NCBI GenBank assembly: GCA_013398615.1
Contig: VZSR01003049.1
Span: forward strand, 1,100,979 to 1,164,978
Direction of reading: 5' to 3'
Origin: Brachypodius melanocephalos
Lineage: Eukaryota > Chordata > Aves > Passeriformes > Pycnonotidae
DNA length: 64,000 bases
Part shown: piece by piece, positions 52,581-64,000 of the stretch
Layout: every line of letters starts with the position of its first letter
Position numbering within the stretch: position 1 is the stretch's first letter
The notes under the pieces: generated by a model
The model's database searches: none
Seen by the model: the letters and a program-made list of their open reading frames with translations, nothing else
Told to the model about the DNA's origin: nothing
Program-made: the position numbers and the translations under genes

Positions 52581-53286
52581 CAACTTGCGAAGAGCAACTT
52601 CCTTAAGGAATAAATCTTGTGTTTCTGTGTAAAATCTCAAAGCTCTTCCTCACATAGAAAAGCACCAAACTAGAAAGTCACACCTGTCTTATGAAGCTAA
52701 TTCTGGATCATTGGTTTAATTTTTTGGTTCACAGGAGCTATTCATCAAACTATACTGCAAAGCAAAACAAGGTATATAAAATATTATTAGATAACCAAGT
52801 CATCTAACTTTTAAAAATAGACTTTTCTGAAGTATAAGCACATTGATCAATTAGGCAGTTTAATGAATCTGACATCTTGCATCAGTAATATTTTCTAAAT
52901 GAAGTTGTATTCAGTATAAAAGCCTTATTATTATTCAGAACACTTCTCAGCTACAGCTGTAAGATTTGATTAAATCAGTATGTGCCTAGTAGGAATAGTT
53001 GAGAAAAGCAGTGCGAAAATACATGCAATGTTCACAGTTCAAGAGGAACAAAATGCCCGGCTAAATTCCACAGATAAAATCAATGTATTAAACTCTACCT
53101 TTTTGAGACATTTCCTATATTAAAGCAAAGTTTTTCTCAAGTATAGACGTCAAAATTAACAAAAATAATATAAATTTTGAGATTACTGTGCATATTATCC
53201 TGCAGAAGTCTCTCTGGCTGTTTTTGCTTCCTGCATACCAAAGCATGAAAGCTGATATAAAATTAGAGGCATGAGAAATGAGAGGT

Positions 53287-54150
53287 CATAGAATCACAGA
53301 ATGGTGGAAATTGAAACAGACCTCCCAAGGCCATGCTGCCCAAACCCCCTGGTCAAGCACACCCATTTAGAACACGTTGCTGAAGGCCATGTCCAGGCAG
53401 CTCTTCAATATCTCCAAGGAGAGAGAGATATTCCACACTTCTTTGGGGAACCTGTGCCAGTGACCAGACACCCTCACAGTGACAAAGTCTTTCCTGATAT
53501 TCATCTTGAGCCTTCTCTGTTTCAGCTGGTGTTCACTGCCTCTTGTTTGGTTGCTGAGCACGCCTGACCCAATCCCTGGTGCACCCTCTCTCATACTGCT
53601 GAGAGCATCCCAAGGTTTTCCAGGCCAAACAGTGCTTACCCTCCCAGCCTGTCCTAATACAAGAAACACTCTTGGCCATTCTCCACCTTTGTGGCCCTCT
53701 GCTGAACCCTCTCCAGTATGCCCATGTCTCTCTTGTACCAGAGAGGCTGGAACTGGATGCAGCACTCCAGCTGTGGCCTCACCAGGGCTCTAAGGAGATG
53801 GGAAGAGTCACCTCCCTTGACTTACTGACAGCACTTCTAACGTACCATTAACATTCTTTGCTCCAAGTGCAGGTTGGTGGCTCATGTTCAGCTTGGAGAC
53901 CACCAGGATCTCCAAGTTCTTTCTCAAAGCTACTTCCCAGCTGCTTGATCCTTATCATGTATGGATGCTTGGGATTGCTCCTTCCCAGGTGCAGGACTGC
54001 ACTTTGCTGAAGTTCACAAAGTTCCTGAAAGCTCATTTCCCCAACCTGTTAAAGGTCCTTCTGGATGGCAGCGTGACTCTCTGGCATATTAGTTACTCCA
54101 GCCAATTTTGTGTCATCTCCAGAATTCAATGCTCATTCAGAATTGTAGGA
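53287..54150 (-). mobile_element. CR1 LINE fragment, 3' half of ORF2 and 3' end
   Basis: On the plus strand it opens with the classic CR1 terminal sequence CATAGAATCACAGAATGG (53287 onward), the reverse complement of the CR1 3' end. Going inward on the minus strand there is a 3' UTR of about 80 bp and then the ORF2 C-terminus. The minus-strand frame 53765-53367 shows '...NIRKDFVTVRV..HW', 'SLEILKS' and 'SNVF' at its stop, which fits the usual 'SNLL' end. Further in come segments matching the reverse-transcriptase thumb and connection region, interrupted by frameshifts. It is 5'-truncated near 54130-54150, right at the catalytic Y/FADD motif, which here reads S-G-D-D before T-K-L. 5' truncation is normal for LINE insertion. 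No intact protein is possible. Confidence 0.92.
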
Positions 54151-56224
54151 CACAAAATTCACATGAATTTAATATGAAGAGGCAACAGTTTCAATTAGCA
54201 ACATCAAAATTTTATTTTGATCTGCAGATATTTTCTTATTTACATCAAAATCTGTCTTATTTATGTTGAGGAGGCAGAGTTTCTGGCAATTACTACATAA
54301 AATAGACCTCCAGGAACAGCCATTTGTAATAAAAATTACCTACTCCTAGGTGCAGGTCAACAGGATCAATACATATTCCTAAAAGACCGTGGAAGTTACA
54401 ATGTATCTAAGAAAGGCTTATCAATGTACTATGCTAATTCTAATGCCTTAGAATCTCTTCCAAAATGGGAATGTATTTTTTGAATCATTATGCCGGTGTT
54501 GCTAAGAAACTCAAGTATATTCTTATTATGTTTAGTATGCAGGATCTAAAGTTTTGTACACCACTTCCATGACTCCTCTATTTCACCATTAAGTTGCCTT
54601 ACCCATAGGAAATTCAAGTCAAACACAAGAGAAACATGAGATGGACATTATAAATTTCAGATGATAAAGAAGCATCAAATTAGCTATAACCTTGAAAGAA
54701 ACTCCATATGTGTAGATAAGTATGTTCATAGAAAAATATTTTTGTGCAGATTGGAAGACAGGGAACAAAAGGAAATATAAAGGAAACTGACATGATTCAG
54801 TATTGAAGAAAATATCAAATCATCAATTTTTTGCATATTTCAAAAGACCCCATGGAACCCAAAAGAGATTACAACGAATTGTTTATAATGCTTCTAATGA
54901 AGAGAGGTTGCTGTGCTCTGGGGAGTTACCCACAGTAACAGTACAAGTTTAAATTAGACAGATACTTATCACTTTCCTGCCCCAGCACTAGAACAAGGAT
55001 TCTGCCTCAGGAAAAGGAGGTCTTTGGAAATCAGTTCATGATGCACGGTGACACTTTGGCAGGGCCTGCTGATACAATGGGAAGAGCAGAGCTGCTCATA
55101 TATACAAATAGAAACCACTACACACACTGTTTTACGTCATGGTTCTATAAATGCTTCACTCTGTTCCTCAGGATATATTATCTGGAGCATTATAAATTCA
55201 ATAAAGTCAATTAATGTGAACTATTTCTAGGTACACTACTCTTAAAAATCATGGATTTAAGTCTAAGTAATGTCTACTTTTCCAGATCATGTTCTCTTTT
55301 GTATCAGAGATAAATAACAGATTCTGACGCAAAAGAGGGAGCTAGTATTCTATTTTAAATTCAAGTCTAATTTTAAAAATATAACCTCCAGCAACTTCAC
55401 TGTCACTACAATCAATCAAAGTGATAGCCTTGGAACTGCAAACCACTTCCTCAGTCACATCTGCTACTGCAATATTTATGAATTGCTTTCCTCATCATAG
55501 CAATTTAACTGGTACTGTCATTACAGAGACAGGAACAGTCTAATACCAGCTATCATAACTAATACTATTATTTTCAAAATATTTTAATTGCTCTTGAATT
55601 ATAAAACATGTAGGCTATTTTTGAAGTATAAACACCACAAAAAGATTACATGCACTCATGTACATGCACATAAATATGCTGACATGTGTACTTTTTTTTT
55701 CTATCAGCTAAAGGTCAGTGCTGTTTTTAAACTAAAAAAGCTTCTCCATTCCCTTTTATTGAGAAGGAATATGTGCAATGTTGTCTTTCTACTGTACAAG
55801 TTGGAACAGATGAGAAGGAATGCAATACTCCGTGTCACAAACACGACATATGCATTAATTCTACAGTACCACCCAGCAGTTAGAGCTACCTCCCAGGAAG
55901 GACACAATTGCCTTCAAACCCAGTGATGAGAACCCTAAATGCTCCATGTCTCCTCAGTGAAGAGGGTTTCAAAGCCTGAAGAGAGAGCATAAATGAGCCA
56001 CAGGGACTGGGAGCCGCATACATCTGTCTGGCCAGCAGGAAGCACACAGGGCTGCTCCTAGGCTTCATGCTTGTGTACGTGCCTGACAAGAGATCTAAGC
56101 TGAAGCTATGACCAGAAGACATTCGGAGCTCAGAATCCACTCCTGGGATAAACACTTGAAAGCTCAGATGTATTGCAGATCTATTTTGAGCCTAGTCATC
56201 TTATTCCAGCTAGTTCTAATCTTG
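54151..56224. other. Non-coding stretch between inverted CR1 copies
   Basis: Mostly AT-rich and unassigned. The last part, about 55880-56160, is less AT-rich and carries an 89-codon minus-strand open frame (56155-55886) with no domain I recognise. It could be an unrecognised older repeat. Confidence 0.5.
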
Positions 56225-57152
56225 GATTTTTATTCTGGGAGGTATTAAAAAACACCTGAGGAACAATGCAGTCATTGGTCACAGCCAGCATGACTTCATG
56301 AGAGGGAAGCCCAGCTTTCAAACCTGATTTCCTTTTATGACAAGATAACCCACTTACGTACCAAGGGAAACCAGTTGATGTAATCTATTAGGATTTCAAT
56401 AAAGCTTTTGATACTGTCTCTCTCAGAGGATCGTTCTGAACAAAACGTCCAGCACGCATCTGAATAAAAACACCATGGGGTGAGTGAGCAACTGGCTCAC
56501 AGATCAGGCACAAAGGGTTATAGTGAATGGGGTGACATCAGACTGGGGACTGTGGAGTTCCACAGGGCTCCATCCTCAGCTCTGTCCTCTTCAACATCTT
56601 CGTTAATGATGTAGCAGGACTCGGTGGGATATTGGGCAAGTTTAGAGGTGATACAAAACTGGGAGGAGCTCTTGTCTCTGTCAAAAGCAGAGAGGCCCTG
56701 CAGAGGGACCTCAACAAACCAGAGGGCTGAGCAATCACTAGCCATATGAAGTTCAACAGGCGAAAATGCTGGATTCTGCCCCTGGCAACCCTGCATCTAT
56801 GTACAGACTGGGACATTAGATTCCGGAAAGTAGTGCCATGGAAATGAGATCCTGGGGGCCTTAGTGAGCAGTGAGCCAGCAGTGCCCTGGCAGCCAGGAG
56901 GGTCAGCCCTGTCCTGGGGTGCATCAGGCACAGCATCACCAGCCAGGCAAGGGAGGGGATTGTCCTGCTCTGGTCTCAGCTGGTTCAGCCTCACCTTGAG
57001 TCTTGTGTGCAGTTTTGGGCACCATAGTGTAAGAAGGATATTAAACTATTAGAGAGCATCCAAAGGAGGGTTACAAAGATAGTGAAGGGAATTGGACTCC
57101 ATGATCCTTGTGGTCTCTTCCCACCCAGCCTGTTCTGTGCTTCTGTGATTAC
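56225..57152 (+). mobile_element. CR1 LINE fragment, reverse-transcriptase region, internally deleted
   Basis: In order it shows a 'CAGCATGACTTCATG' segment (QHDFM, about 56289), motif A as DFNKAFDTVS (56392-56421) with a stop just before it, then GVPQGS (56554-56571) and the catalytic box. That box reads F-R-G-D-T-K-L (56641-56661) instead of F-A-D-D-T-K-L, so one catalytic Asp is gone. The frame from GVPQGS to about 56729 is unbroken and then ends in TGA where the consensus has Trp. Downstream text matches the thumb region ('LGCIRHSITSQA', about 56917-56952). Near 57090 the sequence jumps from mid-ORF2 to the CR1 3' end (GGACTCCATGATCC, then TTCTGTGCTTCTGTGATT). The last third of ORF2 is therefore deleted. 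Confidence 0.92.
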
Positions 57153-58449
57153 TTTTATTACTTGTATCTGTCTATCATTTATTTTCAAGTCCCACAAAAA
57201 ATTGCAGGAATACCACGCTATTCTTACAGCCATGATTTCTGGTGAGTACAATCTGCATTATTTTTAAGTCATTAGTGAACATTGGCGGTTTGCTGAATAA
57301 GGATTTTACTAGAGCTGCCCACTGCATCTTCTTGTTATGATTTAAACATACATAAGGCAACCAAAGGCTGATCTGTGGCTTAGGCTTCAATGGAATAATA
57401 AAACATGATTAATGCTCAGTGTCATTGCAGCTGTCAGACATCTCAGAAAGGACCCAGACAAAGAGTGGGGATTGCAGCTCTCTTCTGATTGATTTCACAT
57501 TTATCAGACTTTTGTAAAATATTACATTGGGATCCTATACCTGGATTAAACAGAGTTATGTTTTCTCAAAATAGTAGAGGCTGCAGGCATATTTTTTTTC
57601 CTTTTCTAATTTACTCTCACTCCTTTGAAATTCCTTATAACTACAAAACAGCTTGACTGAAATCCAAAAGGGTTAGTAAAATGACTTGGATCCATACATA
57701 TATGTTTTGACTTCCAAAAATTTTGATTCCTGTGCTTTAGCTCTTGCTTAACACAAGTAATACTGTTGTGTGAATTCAAACAAGAGCCAGAACATGTCTC
57801 CAAAACTGGAGTGCCACCCTGATTATGCTCTGTTCACAGTAAAATCATGCAAGCAGAAAAACAAGGCTTCCTGTCAGACTGGCTGCTTGCACCTGAAGTT
57901 TTTAAACTTAAAAGCCTAAATTTAAGTAGGCTGCAACAGTTCCACCCTTCCTTCTGGAGCTAAGTATATTTAGACACTGATGACGGTCCCTATGAGAGCA
58001 GCCCCTGAAGTAAAGTCTTCTTTCATTTACCATAAATAGTATGATAAGCAGTATAATACATAAATAGCGTCCTGATATAATCATGTAGTTATTAAAGTTG
58101 ATTTGTATTACCGGCAAGTACAAAGACAAGATCCCTCTGACCCCAACTTCATATGCCCTACTTTTTTCAATAGATGTTGAAAAGATGGCAGCTTTAAAAA
58201 TCTCATTAGTGTACTACTGATGAAGGAAGTTGTCTTTGACAGACTTGTCAGATCATTTCCCTCCCAAGATCTTGTTGAACAATAGGGAACAGCAGTCAAC
58301 TTCTTTGAAACAATGCAAACTATATAACTTTACATTTCAGCCTACTTTTATAAACCAGAGAATATGATCTAGCCCAGTCTTGGTTCATATAAAATTATGA
58401 GCAGTTCTAAGTCAAAAACTATCTCCCAGATTTTTCAAGTAGGGAATAT
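57153..58449. other. Non-coding stretch between CR1 copies
   Basis: No gene or repeat recognised. A GTGAGT donor-like site at 57241 follows a short open segment, which I do not count as an exon. Confidence 0.55.
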
Positions 58450-59024
58450 TGTGGCAGATTAAGGGAGATTACCCTCTCCCTCTACTCTGCTTTCTTGACA
58501 CCCCACCTGGAGTATTGGGTCGAATTCTATGGTCCTCAGCAAAGAAAGAATACGGACCTGCTGGAGTGAGTCCAGAGGAGGCAACAATGATCAGAGGGGT
58601 GGAGCACTTGTCCCATGAAGACAGGCTGAGAGAGTTGGAGTTGTTCAGCCTGGAGAAGAGCAGGGTCCAAAGAAACCTTATAGAATCTTCCAACCTTAAA
58701 AGGGCTCTAGAAAAAAGTTGGAGAAGGAATTTTTACAAGGGCATGTGGTGAAAGGACAAAGGTTAATGGTTTTAACTGAAAGAGAGCAGGTTTAGGTAGG
58801 ATGTTAGGAAGAAATTCTTCACCTGTGCGAGTGGTGAGGCACTGAAACAGGTTGTCCAGAGAAATCATGGATGTCCCATCCCTAGAAGTGTTCAAGGCCA
58901 GGCTGGATGGGGCTCTGAGCCAGAGTCTAATGCAAGCTGTCTCTGTCCACTGAAGGGATCTGGAACTAGGCAGTGTTTACTAAGACCCATTCTGACCTAG
59001 AACATTCTGTGATACTATGATATC
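58450..59024 (+). mobile_element. CR1 LINE fragment, ORF2 C-terminus and 3' end
   Basis: It starts within the late reverse-transcriptase region ('LLE' then TGA at about 58567, where the consensus continues with RVQRR) and shifts frame. It then reads MIRGVEHL, 'EDRLRELELFSLEKS' (about 58588-58670) in the frame that stays open to 58751. Further 3' it keeps the 'CACTGAAACAGGTTGTCCAGAGAA' and 'GGCCAGGCTGGATGGGGC' segments typical of CR1. It ends with ATTCTGTGATACTATGAT at about 59004-59021, the diagnostic CR1 terminal repeat. Several small indels break the frame. It is 5'-truncated, as usual for LINE insertions. Confidence 0.93.
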
Positions 59025-62000
59025 ACACTGCAAGGAAAACAAAGAAAAAGAACCCATTTCTCCTCATTTTTGCTTCAGTCCTCCACTGAAGTCTATGTGC
59101 CGTAGGCGCACCATAACCTTTTGTTCAGCACTTTTGACAGAGTATGTTCTATCATTGGTGTTATGTTTCAGCCCTTGTAGAAAATGATGCCCTAAGTGTG
59201 AAAAAATGGAGATTTTAAGAGTAAATACAGGGAAGAAAAATACCAATTCTTATAGATAGAAACATTCATTGCTACTGTCAATCAAATATCCAACCTTTAA
59301 ACACCTTTATTATCAGAATTTCCAGTGAACTACAGATTTTGCCCCAGATTGAAAGTTATTTGTTCCCTTGATAGTTCACAATTTTGTAAATCAATTATCT
59401 TTAATGAAAAGGGGGTTTGTTTTTTAGCTCTCCTTTTGCATGTGCTTAGTTTGATTACAACTTGGCAAAGCATTTCAGCACTTCCTTGTTCATTATGATT
59501 TTTGCCGTTGTATCTAATAAATTTTATTTTTAATCGTATGTTGCAAAACAGTGACGCTTAAAAGAGAGGGTATTCTAACATTTTGTTTATTATTACTATT
59601 TTAGAAATTGTAACCTAATAATAATTTCCTACATGCTTCCAAAAAGTTTAAATTCACAGTTCTCATATTTCTAGCACTTGGCTATTCAATTCATCTTGAA
59701 GAAATGTCACAGGAGCCCCATTCTTGTTCACTAATGTCTTTGTTATGCTGCTACATATGGCAAAAAAAAAGCCAAAAAATGAGATGGCGTACTTAAGATA
59801 CAAGCTGAAAACAGAAAATAAATCACCAAAAACTTCAAGAATTTACTTTCTACTCTTACAAAACCCTCAAAGGGGGAAAAAAGAAAAGTTTTATAAAAGA
59901 TATTGGTTATATGTGTTACATGAAGATAGAAAATACATTAAACAACCAGCATGGTGCTCAGGGAAAAAAATTTAAATTTACTTTCATGTCTATTTCTTGT
60001 TTGTCACTTTTTCAGTTCTTACATTCAATTGTTTTTCATAAGAGCGCAAGTGTCTAACACCACTGCTGTCTTGGAAGACACTTTGACATGCTGTTCTGAG
60101 TGCTGTTCACTCAGTATCAGAGCCCACTGAAAAAAGAAATTCTGATTATTTTGGTTGCTCCAGAATGAGAAATACAATTTTTTTGCATGCACAGGTAAAA
60201 GTGAAAAGCTTTTGTACTTCATCTTTGCTCATTATTTTTTGTCACGTACACTTAAATACTTACCTGCAAGAAAACAAAACAGAAATATGAAAGAAAGAAT
60301 GTAGATGATATTTTGCTTTTACTGTTCAACTTCTCTGTTTGCAATATGTACAAAAGAAGAAATAAAGAATTAGTGAAATTGGAAACTTTCTGTTCTGATA
60401 AGAAGATTTCTGAGCCTGCATCTTTCGTCTCTTTTGTATCAATATTCACAGAAAATTTACTGCTCAAACTCTTGACACAGTACAGACTTAAGCCTGAGAC
60501 CAAAGATACTTTTCCCTCTTTCAACATTCACAGAGCAACTAACAAAACTTGGGCATAGATTGTCCAGATGCTTCTACAGAAACAGAAACAACTCTACTGC
60601 AATGCAATACTCACAAGCAAACAATCTGGGAAGCAATTTAGAAAATTATGCTATTCCAACCTCCCATTCACTTTTCTAAGGGAAACTTAAAACATACTAA
60701 CCGATTTTTGATTTATTATCATATAGTCATGATTTTTGTTTCCTTTATCTATCAACTGTTAAAATGGGAAAACTAAACTTTCAGCTTTAGGCTATCCCAT
60801 CTGACTTCCAATGCAGACAATACACGTGCCTGAAAAAAAAATGAGTCATTGTGCTATATTTGTCTGATTTCCCCCTGGGTTCAGCGTTCCCAAAACTAAA
60901 GAGAACTCTCTTTCACCAATATCTGAATGCAAATCAGTTTAATTTTGAGGGATATGTATATTAGGAAATAGGGAGACTATTCTTAGGTTTTCAGACTTTT
61001 AAACATTTTCTTCACTGTGAAAGCCTAATTTTAATGTCCATTATAGGACATACAGTGATAAAAGATTATCTCAGTTTTGGAAAATATGTGGTCATTTTGC
61101 CTTCCTCGCTGCCCTACTTTCTGACAAAACCTGCCGGCAGTAATCTCTGGGATATTTTCTTTATTGTCCAGCATTAACCTGTATAGTGAGTACACTGAAT
61201 TCGAATCACACATCCTTCAGTTGTGAAATGCCTTTTAGGGCACCAGGTAAAAGCTTGCATATGCCATCAGCAGATTATTGTCTACCGAGCATAAGACCAC
61301 TTTCTTTCCCAGTTCATGTAGCAACACCACATATCCAGTACCAGTGGTCATAAAAAGACATAGATAAAAGAATTAGATGCCTATGAGTTGCAGCTTTTTA
61401 CACAAATAAATATAATTTAAATTTTTAAAATTTGCTTTTCATGTCTGATGATTAAAAATATATCAACACTTATTACTGGTAAATAAATGAATGAAATTAC
61501 AGGTAACAGCAGTAAAATAAAATAGAGCATTAGATCATCTGATAGGAAATCACACAATAAAATTATGGTTGTGGTAACTTGAAAACTATTATTACCTATC
61601 AATTCTTGACTGACAAAGTGCAGAATGGAAGAATCGGTATCTAGTACATTATTTTAAAAATACACCACACCTTACTGTACAGATTCTTAATGAAACTAAA
61701 TAAAACCTTTTTGTTAAAGGTAAGTTTGTGGTCCTTCCGTTCAATTATTATTAATATGAAATAACATGTATTTACTTTTTGCACTGTAATTCATAAACAT
61801 ATGAAAATATTTCCCAGTATTATGGCATACAAAGTATGTATTAACCTGATTAGAATCCTATTTCAGCAGTTCACTAAGTGCTTTTAAATAGCAACAGGAT
61901 GTGTTGGCTACCAGAGAAGTTAGACTTTAAGCTGTGCTTTGGCAATCCAAATGCCAAAATTACATTCCTTTTTGAAAACTATAGGGAAAAGTTATTCAGA

Positions 62001-64000
62001 CATGGTAAGCAGACAATTCCTCCCAGCAGTATCTTTTTCAGATACTGAGTTCTGTCATACATCACTGGAAAGATTTTTCTTTTTGTCCTAGAAAATAAAG
62101 AAACTAGAGACTATATCTAAGAATTAGGATGCGTTTCTCTTTCTAGAAAACTATACTGCTTTATTTGCCTTACAATCTGAAGGGATGTTTCTTTTTCTAG
62201 GTACAAAATATTTCTAAATGCCACTTTGCCACAGATTTGCCACAAGAAAAAAAAAAAAATAAACATCAAAGAAATCCCAGCAAACACCTACTTAACAAAA
62301 TAAATCATTGAAGGTTTTTTGGTGTCTAACAGCATTACACAACTATTACAGCATACTCTTGAGTAGCCTGGATCCATCATTTGTCCTCCAGTGTGTGATA
62401 GGAACAGAAATTAAAGAGTTTATCTAAACAAACATGGCATTGATTAATAATGGGGATAGGTGTTTTGATCAATTTATAAGATGAAGTGTTTGAAGCATCA
62501 TGAAAAGAAATATTTTCTGCAATAAATCTCCAGGAGGCTTTCAGAACTGTTATTGCCAGGGGGATTCTTTCCTACTGTATCATACAATAGACTTCACAGG
62601 CATTTACTTGAAACTGTAGGTACATGGAGCTGGACCAGAAGCCAAGGATGCCTTGGAAACTGTCCATATGAGGGTTTCAAAGCTCCTTTCCCTGCTTTCA
62701 TATCTACAAAATTAAACAAAACATTAAAAATTGTCTGTTCAAAATAATACCTTCAGGAACAATGTACAACCACTGTCCCTATCTCAGCACTTCCTTTATC
62801 TACCATCATGTGTTTCTTCAGTTCCCTACTTTTTTAATAATTTTTCAGCTACTTTCAACTTTCTCCAGCTTCAAAGTAATTTTCTCATGTCTTTACAGTG
62901 CATGTTTTATTACTCAGATTTAGTACTATATACACCATATCTAGTTGTCCTTATTAAAGAAAGATATCTTATATCATATACCATTTTTCAATTCTCCATT
63001 TCTTTAGCTGCTTTATTTTCAAAGTTAGATATGCCAAATATATACTTGGGAATAGCTCCTTCCAATAAAAGAGACCCAAGAACTACAGGAAGAAATGATT
63101 CCTTTAAAACTAATCCTGTGTTTTCATCCTTTTCCTGCATTTCTTAATGGCCATTTTAACAATAGAGTGGGGACACAGCTAAGCAAGTACAATTATGCTG
63201 TAGTTTTTGACTTTCCTCTGTATTTCTATCTCTGATCACTGTACAATCCCAATTTCTGATCTAGTTTTAGATGATTTCATTGGATAGAAATGGAAAGGAA
63301 AGATAACAAAAACTAAGCAAAGATAGCATAAAACCAAAACTAAAAATCTAACACAAATTCTTCTTGCATATCAAATTCTCATTTTAGATAGCCTGTCTGA
63401 AATCTAATTTCATTAATTTATTTGAGGTGTGAAAATATTTTCTTAGAATCCTCACCAATTTGATATGCAGTTCCTATTTTGGAAGTGGATTTTTCTTCCT
63501 TATTTTAGGTCTGAGGCTTTGATGTATCTGTTTTTACCTATTTGACGTTATTTTGGTTGGCTCTGTGAAGTTAAATCAAAGAGATCTGCCAGCTAGCCAT
63601 AATGAGCAGAAAACAAAGTAATGTCATCATTAGGATATCTTCAGTCAGAATACATGAACTCCTCAGGGGAAATAATTGGTGAATCAGTCAGTAAGAAATA
63701 TCTTTCACCAGCCCATTACTCAAGATTACAAGGACCACTGAACTGTTAAGGACCTCAGCCTGGAGGAAAGCAGAGGGGAACACGCAGCAGGAAGAGTCAC
63801 AGGAAGAGAAAAGTCTCTCTCTCAGTGCCAAGTTAGATAGAGGCTATTCCCATGGTGTGGCAATGAACTAAGGTCATTTCTCAAGACTTCAGATCTCAAA
63901 TAAGTGTTGCAGTAGGTGAGCCTCAGGCTGTCTGCATCCTATGTACTTTGGGGAGAATAAACATTAAAAAACATCTATTTAAAAGATGCTATTCCAAGTT
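59025..64000. other. AT-rich non-coding stretch
   Basis: No supportable gene. The longest frame, 62731-63147 (138 codons), starts without an ATG, is rich in Phe, Leu and Ser as expected of AT-rich chance sequence, and resembles no protein I know. A 13-base A run lies at 62247-62259. The final 300 bases (63700-64000) are somewhat GC-richer and end in a GTGAGC donor-like site near 63917, which I cannot interpret. Confidence 0.55.

Larger units (their letters stand above)
45441..53286. other. AT-rich non-coding stretch
   Basis: No supportable gene over nearly 8 kb. Open frames of up to 108 codons (45826-46152, minus) have no identifiable domain. A perfect inverted repeat and a short duplication are listed separately. 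Confidence 0.6.

Noticed and set aside
57191..57240. Possible 50-bp exon ending in GTGAGT
   Set aside because: Too short and too weakly bounded; it lies just after a CR1 end and has no other support.
62731..63147. 138-codon plus-strand open frame
   Set aside because: It lacks an ATG at its start and has the Phe/Leu/Ser/Ile-rich composition expected of AT-rich chance sequence, with no recognisable family.
1..64000. CRISPR arrays, operons, bacterial promoters, tRNA or rRNA genes, mitochondrial insertions
   Set aside because: None seen. The repeat content is avian-type, and I found no regularly spaced repeats with unique spacers, no tRNA cloverleaf and no rRNA-like sequence by eye.

Overview
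The window is vertebrate, most likely avian and plausibly passerine. The evidence is repeat content: at least three clear fragments of CR1, the dominant LINE of birds and reptiles, two with the typical ATTCTRTGAT-type 3' end, plus LTR pieces resembling solo LTRs of bird endogenous retroviruses. Family names come from memory of consensus sequences, not from a search. The background is AT-rich, with poly-A and poly-T runs, short microsatellites and stop codons in every frame. This looks like a gene desert or the inside of a very large intron.

I find no cellular protein-coding gene, tRNA or rRNA that I can support. The longest open frames outside repeats (about 100-138 codons) have no recognisable domain, no consistent splice structure and AT-driven composition. 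The only recognisable protein signals are decayed CR1 ORF2 pieces, covering the AP-endonuclease and reverse-transcriptase domains.

Layout. 1-4.3 kb: AT-rich DNA with an (AAAC)n tract and an internally deleted solo LTR on the minus strand (1082-1375). 4.38-4.88 kb: an isolated CpG-rich island containing an 18-bp minisatellite of 11 copies. 7.04-7.98 kb: CR1 ORF2 endonuclease region on the plus strand, followed by an LTR-like block at 8.01-8.83 kb. 9-41.6 kb: mostly featureless DNA with one weak CR1 remnant (about 21.0 kb), a candidate cryptic exon (23.06-23.18 kb), and a CRE-site/splice-site cluster at 39.8-40.1 kb followed by a patch with transcription-factor-like motifs. 41.64-42.47 kb: a second LTR-like element with a (TA)n tract and a strong splice donor near its presumed end. 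43.57-43.66 kb: a long T-rich tract ending in CAG, directly followed by a hairpin. 45.2 kb: an ancient CR1 3' end. 53.3-59.0 kb: a cluster of three CR1 fragments (minus, plus, plus), the first two inverted relative to each other. The rest is AT-rich DNA with nothing I can name.

Nothing here forms a pathway or operon. The items most worth following up are the CpG-island minisatellite, the candidate promoter/exon/mini-intron at 39.8-40.1 kb, the LTR with a splice donor at 41.6-42.5 kb, and the damage patterns in the CR1 copies.
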